Numbered from the stretch's first letter, positions 8,454-17,907 are shown. The stretch is DNA of 52,911 nt from Acidobacteriota bacterium (GCA_030066195.1 JASJCB010000083.1:1-52911), one strand, 5' to 3'. Translations and numbers: made by a program. Notes: generated by a model from the letters alone, not told the origin.

Positions 8454-10412
8454 ATGGATTCGATCCCTTTGTTCTTCAATTTGATCCAGGCTTGTTATGA
8501 AGGCACGAGAAAGTTCTCTCGTGGAAATGCCGCCGTGGAAAATTACTACGGGCGCCTTCTGGCAACTTATAAAGAGTTCCTGGACTTTGAAGGCAAGATG
8601 CAAATCGACGTGGGCGCCGGGTTTATCAAGATCAACCACAACGATGTGGCGCCGGAGGTCGTGCGTCAACCCGCCGTGGGTTGGTTCGTCACCCAATGCC
8701 TGGACCGGGGCATCGAGCAAATCGTGCTGAATGCCGGGATGAACGGCCAGGACGTTCGCGGCCTGGTGGGCTTGTTCCTTTGGGACGCCGGTTATTTTAC
8801 CGGCGACACGGTCGCCGAAAAGTTCTTGAAGGAAATGGGCATCACCCGCGTGGAGATAAGCCAGGCACCGGGTTTCACATCGGAACCCATGGAGAGCGGA
8901 CCCCCGGAGCCGGTAACCGCGCAATTTAAGGAGCAGGCCGGGGAGCAAGCGCTCCAAGATCCCCTGCTGGAGATCGGCCCGGCACACCGCGATCACCTGT
9001 TGGAGATCGGCCCGGTACATCACAACCGGGAAAGCGAACCCAATCCGGCTCCCGCGGTCCAAACGGCGCCGCCTCAACCGGTCTCCATGCCCTTGGTGCA
9101 ACCCGATCCGGCACCGGCGACCATCGATCATTCGTCCCGGGCGCCCGACCTGCCTTCCGGCCCGCGAACCTTTACCCTGGATGAGCCCCAACCGAAGCGG
9201 GCCGGGCTGTTCATTACCGAGGAAGATTACCGCGCCCTTTACGCGGGCATTGCCCAGGCGGTCCACGATCAGGATTTGAATCGGGTGGGCGAAACCCTGA
9301 CCATGATCCGCACGGACCTGGCCTCGCCGTCACGGGAAGATCGGGAAATTGCCTTTTCCTCGTATCACGTGGTGGTTCGGGTGCTGATCGACGAAGGCCG
9401 GAATCGGCAGTTGTTCATGTTGCTGAAGACACTCGGCACCGACCTGGCCAGATGTACCGAAGCCGATCTCTACGCTCTGCACCTGGATACCCTGGTCCTG
9501 ATCATCCGTTATTTCGACAAAAAATCGATGACCGAGTATTACCTGTACGGCGTGGACATCATCTGTACGCAAACCCTGCGACAAAAGGGCCAGATCCGCA
9601 ACCTTCTGGAAGAGCAAAGCGTTGCCCTGTTGACCATGAGCCGCCTGGCCGACTTGTTGACCGAGAAAAACCAGGAATTACAGACCATGGTCAGGGCGCT
9701 GTTGGGCAAGCGCGGCGCCGGCTTGTTGAAGCCCTTGCTGTACGCCTTGTTCAACAGCGGCGACCGGAACATGCGCAAGCGGTTGTTGGAAGTGCTGCAC
9801 ATGCAGGGACCGGTCATCTACCCGGAGTTACTGGTCGAATTGCAGGACGCCATCACCCACAATCAACCCTGGTACGTGAAGCGCAACCTGCTGACGCTGC
9901 TGTCCATCAAACCGCCCAAGGACCTGGTGCCCATGCTGGACGAACTGCTGAAGGAGGAGGAACATCCCAAGATGCGCGACCTGGTGTGTCGGTGCCTGTA
10001 CCAGATCCCCCATGAACGCGCCTACAGCATGGGGAAACGCATCTTGCGCAAGGCCGACGCCAGGCAGCAGGTCAAGCTATTGGGCTATCTGCATGTGAGT
10101 CGCGACCCGGAATACTTCTCTACCGTTTGCCGGGTATTCGAAAACAGCGAGGTCGAACGGGTCCGCCAGGACGCTTTGAATGTCATGGGTCGCATGGCCA
10201 CGGAAGAAGCGGTGGACTACCTGGAGAAAGTGGTGGCCAATTACTCGCGCTCCAAGGGAAAGGGCGAACCGTCGTCCGTCAGAATGGGCGCGGTGCGCGC
10301 CATGATCGCCAGCAAGCAACCCAAGGCGATGCGCCACCTGCTCAAACACCGCAAGGACCCGGACAAAGCGGTGCGCGCCCTCATCCAAAAGGCGCTGGAC
10401 GCCACGGCTTGA
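8454..10412 (+). CDS. HEAT-repeat scaffold protein with unknown N-terminal domain
   Basis: This 652-residue soluble protein has no signal peptide or membrane segment. Residues 1-140 form a globular alpha/beta domain not recognised by eye. Residues about 145-240 are a Pro-rich linker containing a near-exact 11-residue duplication of L-L-E-I-G-P-x-H type. From about residue 250 helices alternate. The stretch 400-650 shows HEAT-like repeats (for example the R-K-R-L-L-E-V-L, K-R-N-L-L-T-L-L and V-R-Q-D-A-L-N-V-M helices, each about 30-35 residues apart). HEAT solenoids bind proteins, so a scaffold role is inferred; no enzymatic motif is seen. GGAGGGATGAAAGGGG lies just before the ATG. Its stop codon lies inside the start of repeat module 1. 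Confidence 0.6.
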   Translation: MDSIPLFFNLIQACYEGTRKFSRGNAAVENYYGRLLATYKEFLDFEGKMQIDVGAGFIKINHNDVAPEVVRQPAVGWFVTQCLDRGIEQIVLNAGMNGQDVRGLVGLFLWDAGYFTGDTVAEKFLKEMGITRVEISQAPGFTSEPMESGPPEPVTAQFKEQAGEQALQDPLLEIGPAHRDHLLEIGPVHHNRESEPNPAPAVQTAPPQPVSMPLVQPDPAPATIDHSSRAPDLPSGPRTFTLDEPQPKRAGLFITEEDYRALYAGIAQAVHDQDLNRVGETLTMIRTDLASPSREDREIAFSSYHVVVRVLIDEGRNRQLFMLLKTLGTDLARCTEADLYALHLDTLVLIIRYFDKKSMTEYYLYGVDIICTQTLRQKGQIRNLLEEQSVALLTMSRLADLLTEKNQELQTMVRALLGKRGAGLLKPLLYALFNSGDRNMRKRLLEVLHMQGPVIYPELLVELQDAITHNQPWYVKRNLLTLLSIKPPKDLVPMLDELLKEEEHPKMRDLVCRCLYQIPHERAYSMGKRILRKADARQQVKLLGYLHVSRDPEYFSTVCRVFENSEVERVRQDALNVMGRMATEEAVDYLEKVVANYSRSKGKGEPSSVRMGAVRAMIASKQPKAMRHLLKHRKDPDKAVRALIQKALDATA

Positions 10413-10709
10413 ACTCAATCCCCCTGGGCGCGCACGCGTGCATGCAAGCCAAGAATCGCCCTCCGGGCGAGGCGAGGCGGAAACCCTGGGCGCGCACGCA
10501 TCCTGCGTGCTCTTCCTTGGGATGAGTATAATCTATGATTTTAAAAATGAGTAACTTACAAGTCCCTAAACACAATGCATAGACTCACGAGTTGCATACA
10601 CAAGGATACAAGATAAGCCCAAGGATACAACCCGCCTCGCCTCGCCCGGAGGGCGATTCTCGGCTTGCATGCACGCAGGATGCGTGCGGTCCCAGGGTTT
10701 CACCCTCCC
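10408..10709. repeat. mosaic palindromic repeat module, copy 1
   Basis: The left part (10408-10510) and the right part (10632-10709) are direct-repeat partners of 13971-14065 and 14248-14325 on the other side of the Roco gene. Within the module, 10440-10480 and 10632-10672 form 41-nt inverted arms with one mismatch. The 17-nt hairpin gcacgcatcctgcgtgc stands at 10494-10510, and its complement at 10671-10687. The module begins at the stop codon of the HEAT gene and ends 39 bp before the Roco -10 box. It probably contributes transcription ends, RNA structure or a recombination site; no transposase is nearby. Confidence 0.85.
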
Positions 10710-10747
10710 CAAGGAAGAGCACGCAAGATGGATGGTTTTTTGCGTGG

Positions 10748-10753
10748 TATAAT
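10748..10753 (+). promoter_or_regulatory. -10 box of the Roco gene
   Basis: A perfect TATAAT stands 30 bp before the Roco start codon. No good -35 hexamer is seen 16-18 bp upstream, because that position borders the repeat module. Confidence 0.45.
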
Positions 10754-10783
10754 CTCCTCTAAATCATCATTCCAGGTGGGCCT

Positions 10784-13700
10784 ATGAGCAATAAAGTACT
10801 TGAACGAATCAATCATGCTTTAGAGTCTGGAACGGAGTATTTGGATCTATCGGCTCTGGGCCTGACTAAAGTGCCCCCGGAGATCGGCAAGCTCACCAAG
10901 CTCATCCAGCTCAGGCTCGAAGGCAACCAGTTGACCACCTTGCCCCCGGAGATCGGCAAGCTCACCAACCTCACCGTGCTTGACCTCCAAGAGAACCACC
11001 TGCCCACCCTGCCCCCGGAGATCGGCAAGCTCACCAAGCTCACCAAGCTTAATCTCATTCGCAACCAGCTAACCACCTTGCCCCCGGAGATCGGCAAGCT
11101 CACCAAGCTCACTGAGCTTAGCCTCCGTCACAACCAGCTGACCACCCTGCCCCCGGAGATCACCAAGCTCGCCAACCTCTCCGAGCTTTGGCTCGAAGGC
11201 AACCAGCTGACCACCCTGGTGGAGATTGGCAAGCTCACCAACCTCTCCGTGTTTGACCTCGCAACGAGCCAGCTGACCACCCTGCCCGCGGAGATCACCA
11301 AGCTCACCAAACTCACCGAGCTTTGGCTCGAAGGCAACCAGCTGACCAACTTGCCCCCGGAGATTGGCAAGCTCACCAACCTCTCCGAGTTTTACCTTCA
11401 AAACAACCAGCTGACCACCCTGCCCGCGGAGATCACCAAGCTCACCAAACTCACCGAGCTTTACCTCGAAGGCAACCAGCTGACCTCCCTGCCCCCGGAG
11501 ATCGCCAAGCTCACCAACCTCACCGAGCTTTACCTCCAAGGCAACCAGCTGACCACCCTGCCCCCGGAGTTCGGCAAGCTCACCAAGCTCACCAACCTTG
11601 ACCTTGATGGCAACCCTCTCAATCCTGAACTGGCTTCAGTATGTAAAGACGGTCTTGACGCCCTAAAAACCTACCTCCGCACGCAACTCGAGTCGCAAAT
11701 TATCCTCAACGAGGCCAAGCTGATCTTGGTCGGCGAAGGGGAGGTGGGCAAAACCTGTTTATTAGATGCCCTACGGGGCGACCCCTGGCAAAAGCACGCA
11801 ACGACCCATGGTATCCAAATTAAACCAGTCAAGGTCATCGATCCCGAAAGCAACGGGGATATTACCCTGAACGGTTGGGATTTTGGCGGCCAACGCGTCT
11901 ACCGCCCAACGCACCAACTGTTCTTCAGCGCACCGGCTGTTTACCTGGTGGTTTGGAAACCACGCGAGGGTCCCCAACAGGGCCTGGTTAAGGAATGGGT
12001 CAAGCTCATTATCCACCGGGAGCCGGACGCCAAAATCCTGATTGTTTCCACACACGGCGGGCCTCAGCAACGGCAACCCGATATCGATCGCCAGGAATTT
12101 TTGGATCTTTTCGGCGAGAAGACTATCCTTGGGTTTTTCCGCGTAGAGAATCGACCGGATAAAGACGGAAAGCGGCACGGTATTGACGAACTGAAAACAG
12201 CCGTTGCCAAAGCGGCTGTCGCACTACCGGAGATGGGCCGCTCTGTACCGAAGCGTTGGCAGGAAGTTCGCGAAGCTTTGAAAAATAGCGGAGAAGCCTA
12301 CCTTCCCCTGGCTCGCTTGTTGGAACTCTGCCACGAACACGAAATGGAAGTGAAAGAAGCACGTTTGTTTGTTTCCATCTCACACCGGCTCGGCCACCTG
12401 ATTCACTACGAACATGATCCGGTCCTGCGTGACATGGTGGTCCTGAAGCCCGATTGGCTGGCCACCGCCATCAGTTTTGTGCTGGATGACGAGGTGACCC
12501 GTGAAAGGCACGGCCTGGTGCGCTTTTCTCGACTGAGCCAATTGTGGGATGATCCCGATCGGGAACCGGAATCTCGCTATCCACAAGAGCTTCACCCTAT
12601 TTTTATGCGCCTGATGGAGCGCTTCGACCTCTCCTACCGGGTTCAGGATGCGTACATGAAAGAAGAAGCGAGTCCAGCCTGCCTGATCGGCCAATTGGTC
12701 CCCGATACGCGGCCGGTAAAACAATTAGCCGGGGAGTGGCCTTCAGAGATCAGCCCCGGGTACGCCCAACAGAAGCAGATCTGTCAGATCGTCGATAGCA
12801 AAGGTCAGTCCGAAACGGCAGAGGGCCTGTTTTACCAGTTAATCGTACGCCTGCACAAATTCTCCCTGGGTCGTCTCAACTACAAGGACAGCGTTCACTG
12901 GCAACGCGGCCTGGTACTGGACAACGACTACAATGGACGGGCTCTCCTGCTTCATATCGGAAAAGACATACACATTACGGTTCGGGCGCCCTACCCGGAT
13001 CGCTTGTTGACCATACTAACCACGGAAGTCAAGTACCTGGTAGATAACTTTTGGGAAGGGCTGCGATGCAAGGTGATGGTGCCGTGCGTGGCGCCATGCG
13101 GGGAAAAAGAGCCTGGAACCGGACTGTACGAGGTTGAAAAGTTAATTGAAAGCAAAGGCGAAAACCGGCCTGAATTCCCTTACCCTCTATGCGGAAGGTG
13201 GCAAAATATCGATAGTTTGTTGCGCAATGCCCCCGCCGCCAAGGTCGTGACCAATGAGGAATTGATGGAAAAGCTGGTCCATTTTCAACAGGAAACCATG
13301 GGCCGTTTCGATACCCTTGGTACGGGCCAGAAGGAGATATTAAGTAAAATCGATGCCAAATATGCCGAACTCCTGCAGGTGTTCACCGACGAAGCCCGGG
13401 AAGGCCCGCGCCTGTTTAGCTTCGAACCGGTTCAACGAAGCAACTTCAATCCAAAAAAGTGGATAAAAACCAAATTCTGCTTTACCCTCTGGTGCGAGTA
13501 TTCCCGCCTGCCGCTTCCAAGCCTCGATGACGATCCCACGGTAGGTATCATCGACATCGAATTGACACGCGATTGGTTCAAGAAAGCGGCGCCCTACCTG
13601 AAATTACTGACGAGTACCTTAAGCCTGATCCTACCTGTCGTCGCTTCAGGAGCCAAGTTGGGAAACATTGGAGAAGAGGGATATAAAACCATTGCAGCCC

Positions 13701-13951
13701 AAATTGATCTTGGAAAAGAGGTTATCAACGCGGCCCTCGCCGCACCCGCGAAGGTTGGCGAGTTTCTAAACGACGCTGAGGCGATCGGACTGAAAGAGCA
13801 CCAGGATCCGATCCGGGCTCAAGGTTCCGCCCTTCGAGAGCTGCATGTCCTGCTTAAAAAGAAAGATCCAACCTTCGGCGGCCTGGTCCGCGTGTTGGAC
13901 AAGCGCAGGCAATTCCTGTGGGTCCACCCGCAATTTGAAGGTGAATATTGA
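10784..13951 (+). CDS. LRR-Roco GTPase (leucine-rich repeats, Roc, COR)
   Basis: The 1055-residue protein has a bacterial Roco architecture. Residues about 18-285 hold 11 full leucine-rich repeats of 23 residues (L-P-P-E-I-G-K-L-T-x-L-x-x-L-x-L-x-x-N-Q-L-T-T); one is shortened (T-T-L-V-E-I). The Roc GTPase domain follows, with P-loop G-E-G-E-V-G-K-T near residue 317 and switch II D-F-G-G-Q near residue 366. A COR dimerisation domain spans about 480-720 (for example L-G-H-L-I-H-Y and V-L-K-P-D-W-L). The C-terminal ~250 residues contain a helical stretch near 825-865, then a domain with a hydrophobic segment (L-T-S-T-L-S-L-I-L-P-V-V). Roco proteins are dimeric GTPases related to LRRK2; bacterial roles are mostly unknown. 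No signal peptide is seen, so it is likely cytosolic. The start has AGGTGGG 5 bases upstream. Confidence 0.9.
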   Translation: MSNKVLERINHALESGTEYLDLSALGLTKVPPEIGKLTKLIQLRLEGNQLTTLPPEIGKLTNLTVLDLQENHLPTLPPEIGKLTKLTKLNLIRNQLTTLPPEIGKLTKLTELSLRHNQLTTLPPEITKLANLSELWLEGNQLTTLVEIGKLTNLSVFDLATSQLTTLPAEITKLTKLTELWLEGNQLTNLPPEIGKLTNLSEFYLQNNQLTTLPAEITKLTKLTELYLEGNQLTSLPPEIAKLTNLTELYLQGNQLTTLPPEFGKLTKLTNLDLDGNPLNPELASVCKDGLDALKTYLRTQLESQIILNEAKLILVGEGEVGKTCLLDALRGDPWQKHATTHGIQIKPVKVIDPESNGDITLNGWDFGGQRVYRPTHQLFFSAPAVYLVVWKPREGPQQGLVKEWVKLIIHREPDAKILIVSTHGGPQQRQPDIDRQEFLDLFGEKTILGFFRVENRPDKDGKRHGIDELKTAVAKAAVALPEMGRSVPKRWQEVREALKNSGEAYLPLARLLELCHEHEMEVKEARLFVSISHRLGHLIHYEHDPVLRDMVVLKPDWLATAISFVLDDEVTRERHGLVRFSRLSQLWDDPDREPESRYPQELHPIFMRLMERFDLSYRVQDAYMKEEASPACLIGQLVPDTRPVKQLAGEWPSEISPGYAQQKQICQIVDSKGQSETAEGLFYQLIVRLHKFSLGRLNYKDSVHWQRGLVLDNDYNGRALLLHIGKDIHITVRAPYPDRLLTILTTEVKYLVDNFWEGLRCKVMVPCVAPCGEKEPGTGLYEVEKLIESKGENRPEFPYPLCGRWQNIDSLLRNAPAAKVVTNEELMEKLVHFQQETMGRFDTLGTGQKEILSKIDAKYAELLQVFTDEAREGPRLFSFEPVQRSNFNPKKWIKTKFCFTLWCEYSRLPLPSLDDDPTVGIIDIELTRDWFKKAAPYLKLLTSTLSLILPVVASGAKLGNIGEEGYKTIAAQIDLGKEVINAALAAPAKVGEFLNDAEAIGLKEHQDPIRAQGSALRELHVLLKKKDPTFGGLVRVLDKRRQFLWVHPQFEGEY
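10865..11610 (+). repeat. 69-bp tandem repeats encoding the LRRs
   Basis: About eleven 69-bp units share long identical stretches (gagatcggcaagctcacca and close variants) at the DNA level, more than needed for the protein. This suggests recent expansion or gene conversion. One unit is 66 bp, giving the shortened repeat. Confidence 0.85.
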
Positions 13952-13970
13952 TTCTATCAAGGTTGGCGAC

Positions 13971-14325
13971 CTTGAACTCAATCCACCTGGGCGTGCATGC
14001 AAGCCGAGAATCGCCCCCTGGGCGAGGCGAGGCGGAAACCCTGGGCGCGCACGCATCCTGCGTGCATTTCCAGACTTATGAGATTGTATGACATAGGGTT
14101 AAGCAAGTTACCAGGCATTGCAATTCGCGCTTGCACTTATACCGCTTTGCTTGGATGCATGTAAGGTCCCGGGTGATTGCTTAACCCTATGTCATGTTAA
14201 CGCTTATGTCTGCAAATGCACGCAGGATGCGTGCGCGCCCAGGGTTTCCGCCTCGCCTCGCCCGGAGGGCGATTCTCGGCTTGCATGCACGCAGGATGCG
14301 TGCGGTCCCAGGGTTTTACCCTCCA
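13971..14325. repeat. mosaic palindromic repeat module, copy 2
   Basis: This is the partner of module 1. Arms 13995-14075 and 14208-14288 are 81 nt each and complementary at all but about three positions. Inside them a perfect 19-bp inverted repeat lies at 14088-14106 and 14177-14195. The 17-nt hairpin core occurs at 14049-14065, 14218-14234 and 14287-14303. The whole 294-bp stretch could form one long hairpin or cruciform. Segment 14248-14316 is identical over 69 bp to 10632-10700. Compared with copy 1, the left part lacks 8 bp and has a few substitutions. Confidence 0.9.
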
Positions 14326-14339
14326 CGGAAAACAACCTG

Positions 14340-14377
14340 AAAAACCGCGGGCCCGAGAGCCCGCGGGTTCCGTTTTT
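14340..14377. terminator. bidirectional rho-independent terminator
   Basis: An 8-bp G+C stem (ccgcgggc 14345-14352 with gcccgcgg 14359-14366, loop ccgaga) is flanked by A5 (14340-14344) and T5 (14373-14377). It therefore ends transcripts both from the amidohydrolase gene on the minus strand (12 bp after its stop) and from the Roco side on the plus strand. Confidence 0.85.
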
Positions 14378-14389
14378 ATCGGTTGACGA

Positions 14390-17300
14390 TCAGTGACGCG
14401 TGCAGGCGCCGCAGTTTACCTGGTAACGGGTCCAGCTGTCGGTGCTGGGCGAACGGGCGCCGTCGCGCTCCCAGAAGAAGGGCTTGCGCTCCTGCTTGTG
14501 GTTGCCCACCTGGTTCATGGTCGCCGCCTCGTAGACGCGGCCGTTCAGCATGACGTGCGAGACCTTGTCGCTGTTGCGGATGTTTTCCAGCGGGTTCTCG
14601 TTCAGGACCACCAGGTCGGCCAGCTTGCCTTTCTCCAGGGAGCCCAGGTCCTTGTCCAGGCCCAGGTACTCCGCGCCGTTCATGGTGGCCGAGCGCAGGA
14701 CTTCCATGGGCGTCATCCCGCCCTGGGCAAGCATCCACATCTCCCAGTGCGAAGCCAGGCCCTCGCGTTGGCCGTGGGCGCCCACGGTGACCTTGACGCC
14801 GGCGTCGGTGAGCTGCTTGCACACCTCGGCGCTGCGGATGTGGTTGTACTCTTCCTCGGGCGCCTTGGTGCGTCGGCGGGCGCGGCCTTCCAGAATGAAG
14901 GGCGGCACGAATTTGGTCAGCAAGGGGTGTTCCCACACATCGGTGACATCGTACCAGTAGTGCTCGCCGGAAATACCGCCGTAGGATACACCCAGCGTGG
15001 GGGTGTAGTAGGTCCGGCTTTGACCCCAGAACTGGGAGACGTCCTTGTAGACGCGGGCGGGGGGGATGTTGTGCTCGATGCCCGTGTGACCGTCGGCGAT
15101 CATGGACATGTTGTGCTGGTACAGCGAACCGCCCTCGGGAACCACCATGATCTTCTCTTTACGGGCGGCCTTGATGACCATCTGCCGTTGGTTGCGGCGC
15201 GGTTGGTTGTAGGACTTGATGCTGAAGGCGCCCGCCGCGCTCAAGCGGCGCAAAGCCAGGGCCGCGTCTTCCTGAGTGTTGATCTTCACGGTATACGCCG
15301 GGGCGGTGGCGCCGTAGACGATGGTGCCCGTGGAGTAGATGCGCGGCGAGACGATCATGCCGGCGCGTTGCAGCTCGGACGCCGCGAAGATGGAAGAGGT
15401 ATCGTTGGAGGGATCGTGGATGGTGGTCACGCCGAAAGCCAGGGTGCCGTAACTCATCCAGTTCTGCTGCGGGGTGATCTCCTGGGCGGCCTGGGCGCCG
15501 TGCGCGTGCACGTCCAGAATGCCGGGGATGATTGTTTTGCCGGACACGTCGATCTTGTGCGCGCCGTTCGGAACCTTCACGCGGCCTTTTCTGCCGACGG
15601 CCTCGATGCGGTTGCCTTCCACGACGATGGTGCCGTTTTCAATGACCTGATCGCCTTTCATGGTGATGATCCGGGCGCCGACCAGGGCGACCGTGCCCGT
15701 GGGAACGTCTGACTTGAAATCGAAGCCGATATCGGTGCCTTCCTTGACCGGCTTCGGCAACTCATCCGGCGCGCCCTCCACAAAGGCGAAGGCGTCCTTC
15801 AATTCGCGATGGTAGAGCTTGCTGCCCAGCGACCAGTAGAGGCGCTTGCTGTCGCCGCTCCAATGCAGGCCCTCGCCGGTTTCACCGGAAACCTGCTTTA
15901 CGGGCACGTTGGACGAATTGGGGCTGATGCTGTAGGACTTGCTCGTCATGGTGAACGGCGAGACATAGACCTTCCAGTTCTCCACGAAGGAAAGCCATTG
16001 TCCGTCAGGCGACACGCACAGCTCGTGGCCCATGCTGGTTTCCACGTGGGTGCGGTGGTCCTTGCCGTTCAGGCCGATGCTGTTCAGCACCTGCTTGCCC
16101 TTGGCGCCGTAGGTGGTGTAGAACACGCGGTCGTTTTGCTTGCCGAAGTGGGGCCGCACGCCGTAATCGACGATGCGCTTATGCTCCGCTTCGCTCATAT
16201 TGTACTTGTAGAGCCCGGTTTTCTTGCCGTAGAGGGGGCTGCGCAGGTACCCGCCGGAGCTCTTGGTATAGATGACGGTCTGGCCGTCGGGCGAGAAGAC
16301 CGGAGCGATGTAATGGCCCTTCTTGTGGGTCAATTCCTTGCTCTCGCCGCCGGAGGCGCTGACCACGCGCACCGAACCCAGGTTCTCGTCGTGATAGGTC
16401 ACGTAGACAATGCGCTCGCCGTCACGGGACCAGGAGGGGTAGAACTCGAAGTTATCCTGATCGTCGGTCAGGCGGCGCGGCTCGCCCTCGGGCAGGTCGC
16501 GGATGTAGAGCTTGCCCAGCGCCTGGTAGACCACTTTGTCGCCCTTGGGCGAAACGCTGACCCAGCGCAGCATGTGCGTGCGATAAGTCTCGGGGGCCAC
16601 CTCGACCGGGTAGCGCAGCACGTTGACCATGGTGTGCTTCTGCTTCACGCGGAAGGGGATCTCGGTTGCCTTCTTGCTCGCAACGTCCAGCGAGTGGATC
16701 TTGCCGTCGGCCCAGAAGACCAGGTTCTTGCTGTCGGGCGTCCAGGCAATGCCCGCGTACACGCCGTGCACGGCCCAGGTCTCCTGCATGTCGCGGTCCA
16801 ACTTGTCGTAGACGATGGTGTTCTTGCCGGTTTCCATGTCGTGCACCCACAACTTGGTGTCGTAGTTGTGCCGGCGGATAAAAGCCAGGTGCTTGCCGTC
16901 GGGCGAGGGCGTGGGGCGAATGGCGCCGCCGGTGCCGCTGAGTACCGTTTCGATGCCGCCCTTCTGTTGATCGATGCGCTTGATGCTGTAGATACCCGGG
17001 CTCGGGTCCTTGGAATACTCGAACACATTGCCCGGCGTCGTGTCCTGGCTGAAGTAGACATAGCGGCCGTCATGACTGAAGGCGGGTTCGCCCAGGTCTT
17101 TTTGATCGTTGGGTTTCACGTTCAACTGAATACCGCCGCCGCCGGAGACATGGTACATCCAGATCTCGCCGGCGCCCAGGGAACGCGCCGAGGTAAAGTG
17201 TTTGCGGGCGACGATGTAGCGGCCGTCCGGGCTCCAGGCAGGGCTGTTCAACAGGCGGAAACTTTCTTTGGTGACCTGCTTCGCGTCGGAACCGTCGGTT

Positions 17301-17668
17301 GCCATGGTCCAAATATTGTCGCCGCCGCCGCGATCGGAGGTAAAGGCGATGCGCTTGCCGTCGGGGCTGAAGCGGGGCTGCATTTCCCAGGGCAGGCCGG
17401 AAGCAATCGCCTTGGCCTCGCCGCCGCTGATGGGCATGATGAAGATATCGCCCAGCATGTCGAAGACGATGTGTTTGCCGTCCGGGCTTACGTCGAGGCT
17501 GATCCAGGTGCCCTCGTCGGTATTGATTTCAATTTCATAGGTCTGGTCCGTGAAGTTGCTGACGTCCCATTCCTTTTTTTCCTTCTTCTTGTCGTCCGCG
17601 CCGATCAGCGGGAGGGCGGCCGCCAGTACGACCACGGCCGCAAAGCGCCGGATGTTATGGGGAACCAT
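14390..17668 (-). CDS. exported PD40 beta-propeller/amidohydrolase fusion
   Basis: The 1092-residue exported protein has a signal peptide (MVPHNIRRFAAVVVLAAALP, cut near I-G-A-D). Residues about 35-620 hold TolB-type PD40 propeller repeats, visible as repeated S-P-D-G-K and F-S-H-D-G-R-Y-V motifs. The C-terminal ~430 residues form a metal-dependent amidohydrolase of the imidazolonepropionase/prolidase-like type: V-D-V-S-G-K-T-I-I-P-G-I-L-D-V-H-A-H carries the H-x-H metal motif near residue 720, and A-D-L-V-V-L-N-E-N-P-L is the usual C-terminal strand. A hydrolase of cyclic amides or dipeptides, with the propeller as substrate gate, is inferred; the substrate is unknown. The start at 17668 is chosen because GGAGC precedes it by 7 bases and the signal peptide begins there. 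Confidence 0.85.
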   Translation of the reverse strand: MVPHNIRRFAAVVVLAAALPLIGADDKKKEKKEWDVSNFTDQTYEIEINTDEGTWISLDVSPDGKHIVFDMLGDIFIMPISGGEAKAIASGLPWEMQPRFSPDGKRIAFTSDRGGGDNIWTMATDGSDAKQVTKESFRLLNSPAWSPDGRYIVARKHFTSARSLGAGEIWMYHVSGGGGIQLNVKPNDQKDLGEPAFSHDGRYVYFSQDTTPGNVFEYSKDPSPGIYSIKRIDQQKGGIETVLSGTGGAIRPTPSPDGKHLAFIRRHNYDTKLWVHDMETGKNTIVYDKLDRDMQETWAVHGVYAGIAWTPDSKNLVFWADGKIHSLDVASKKATEIPFRVKQKHTMVNVLRYPVEVAPETYRTHMLRWVSVSPKGDKVVYQALGKLYIRDLPEGEPRRLTDDQDNFEFYPSWSRDGERIVYVTYHDENLGSVRVVSASGGESKELTHKKGHYIAPVFSPDGQTVIYTKSSGGYLRSPLYGKKTGLYKYNMSEAEHKRIVDYGVRPHFGKQNDRVFYTTYGAKGKQVLNSIGLNGKDHRTHVETSMGHELCVSPDGQWLSFVENWKVYVSPFTMTSKSYSISPNSSNVPVKQVSGETGEGLHWSGDSKRLYWSLGSKLYHRELKDAFAFVEGAPDELPKPVKEGTDIGFDFKSDVPTGTVALVGARIITMKGDQVIENGTIVVEGNRIEAVGRKGRVKVPNGAHKIDVSGKTIIPGILDVHAHGAQAAQEITPQQNWMSYGTLAFGVTTIHDPSNDTSSIFAASELQRAGMIVSPRIYSTGTIVYGATAPAYTVKINTQEDAALALRRLSAAGAFSIKSYNQPRRNQRQMVIKAARKEKIMVVPEGGSLYQHNMSMIADGHTGIEHNIPPARVYKDVSQFWGQSRTYYTPTLGVSYGGISGEHYWYDVTDVWEHPLLTKFVPPFILEGRARRRTKAPEEEYNHIRSAEVCKQLTDAGVKVTVGAHGQREGLASHWEMWMLAQGGMTPMEVLRSATMNGAEYLGLDKDLGSLEKGKLADLVVLNENPLENIRNSDKVSHVMLNGRVYEAATMNQVGNHKQERKPFFWERDGARSPSTDSWTRYQVNCGACTRH

Positions 17669-17907
17669 AGGCTTGCTCCATTGTGTTAAGTAAGCGTTCA
17701 ACAGCCGGGTACATGAGAGGCAGACGCGCGCGGGAAAATTAAGGGGACCTCATACCGGGCTTCAATGAACGGCCGAGACTATTGTACTCGCGATATGGCC
17801 CGGAATAAAGCACCACGTCAAACCGGGCCCGTTGCGGCGCCTCCGGTATGGGGGCTGCATCGATATCGACCGGGTCGCGATTTCCGCCGAAAACAGGCCG
17901 GTCATCA

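Noticed and set aside
10865..11610. Regular 69-bp repeats as CRISPR
   Set aside because: They encode leucine-rich repeats inside the Roco gene.
10632..14316. Direct repeats around the Roco gene as insertion-sequence ends
   Set aside because: The interval encodes no transposase and the repeats are themselves composite palindromes with no clear target duplication, so only a cassette or dispersed repeat is claimed.
15809..17689. 626-codon ORF antisense to the amidohydrolase gene
   Set aside because: It mirrors the coding frame of a well-supported gene in high-G+C DNA, lacks a plausible start region and has no recognisable features.
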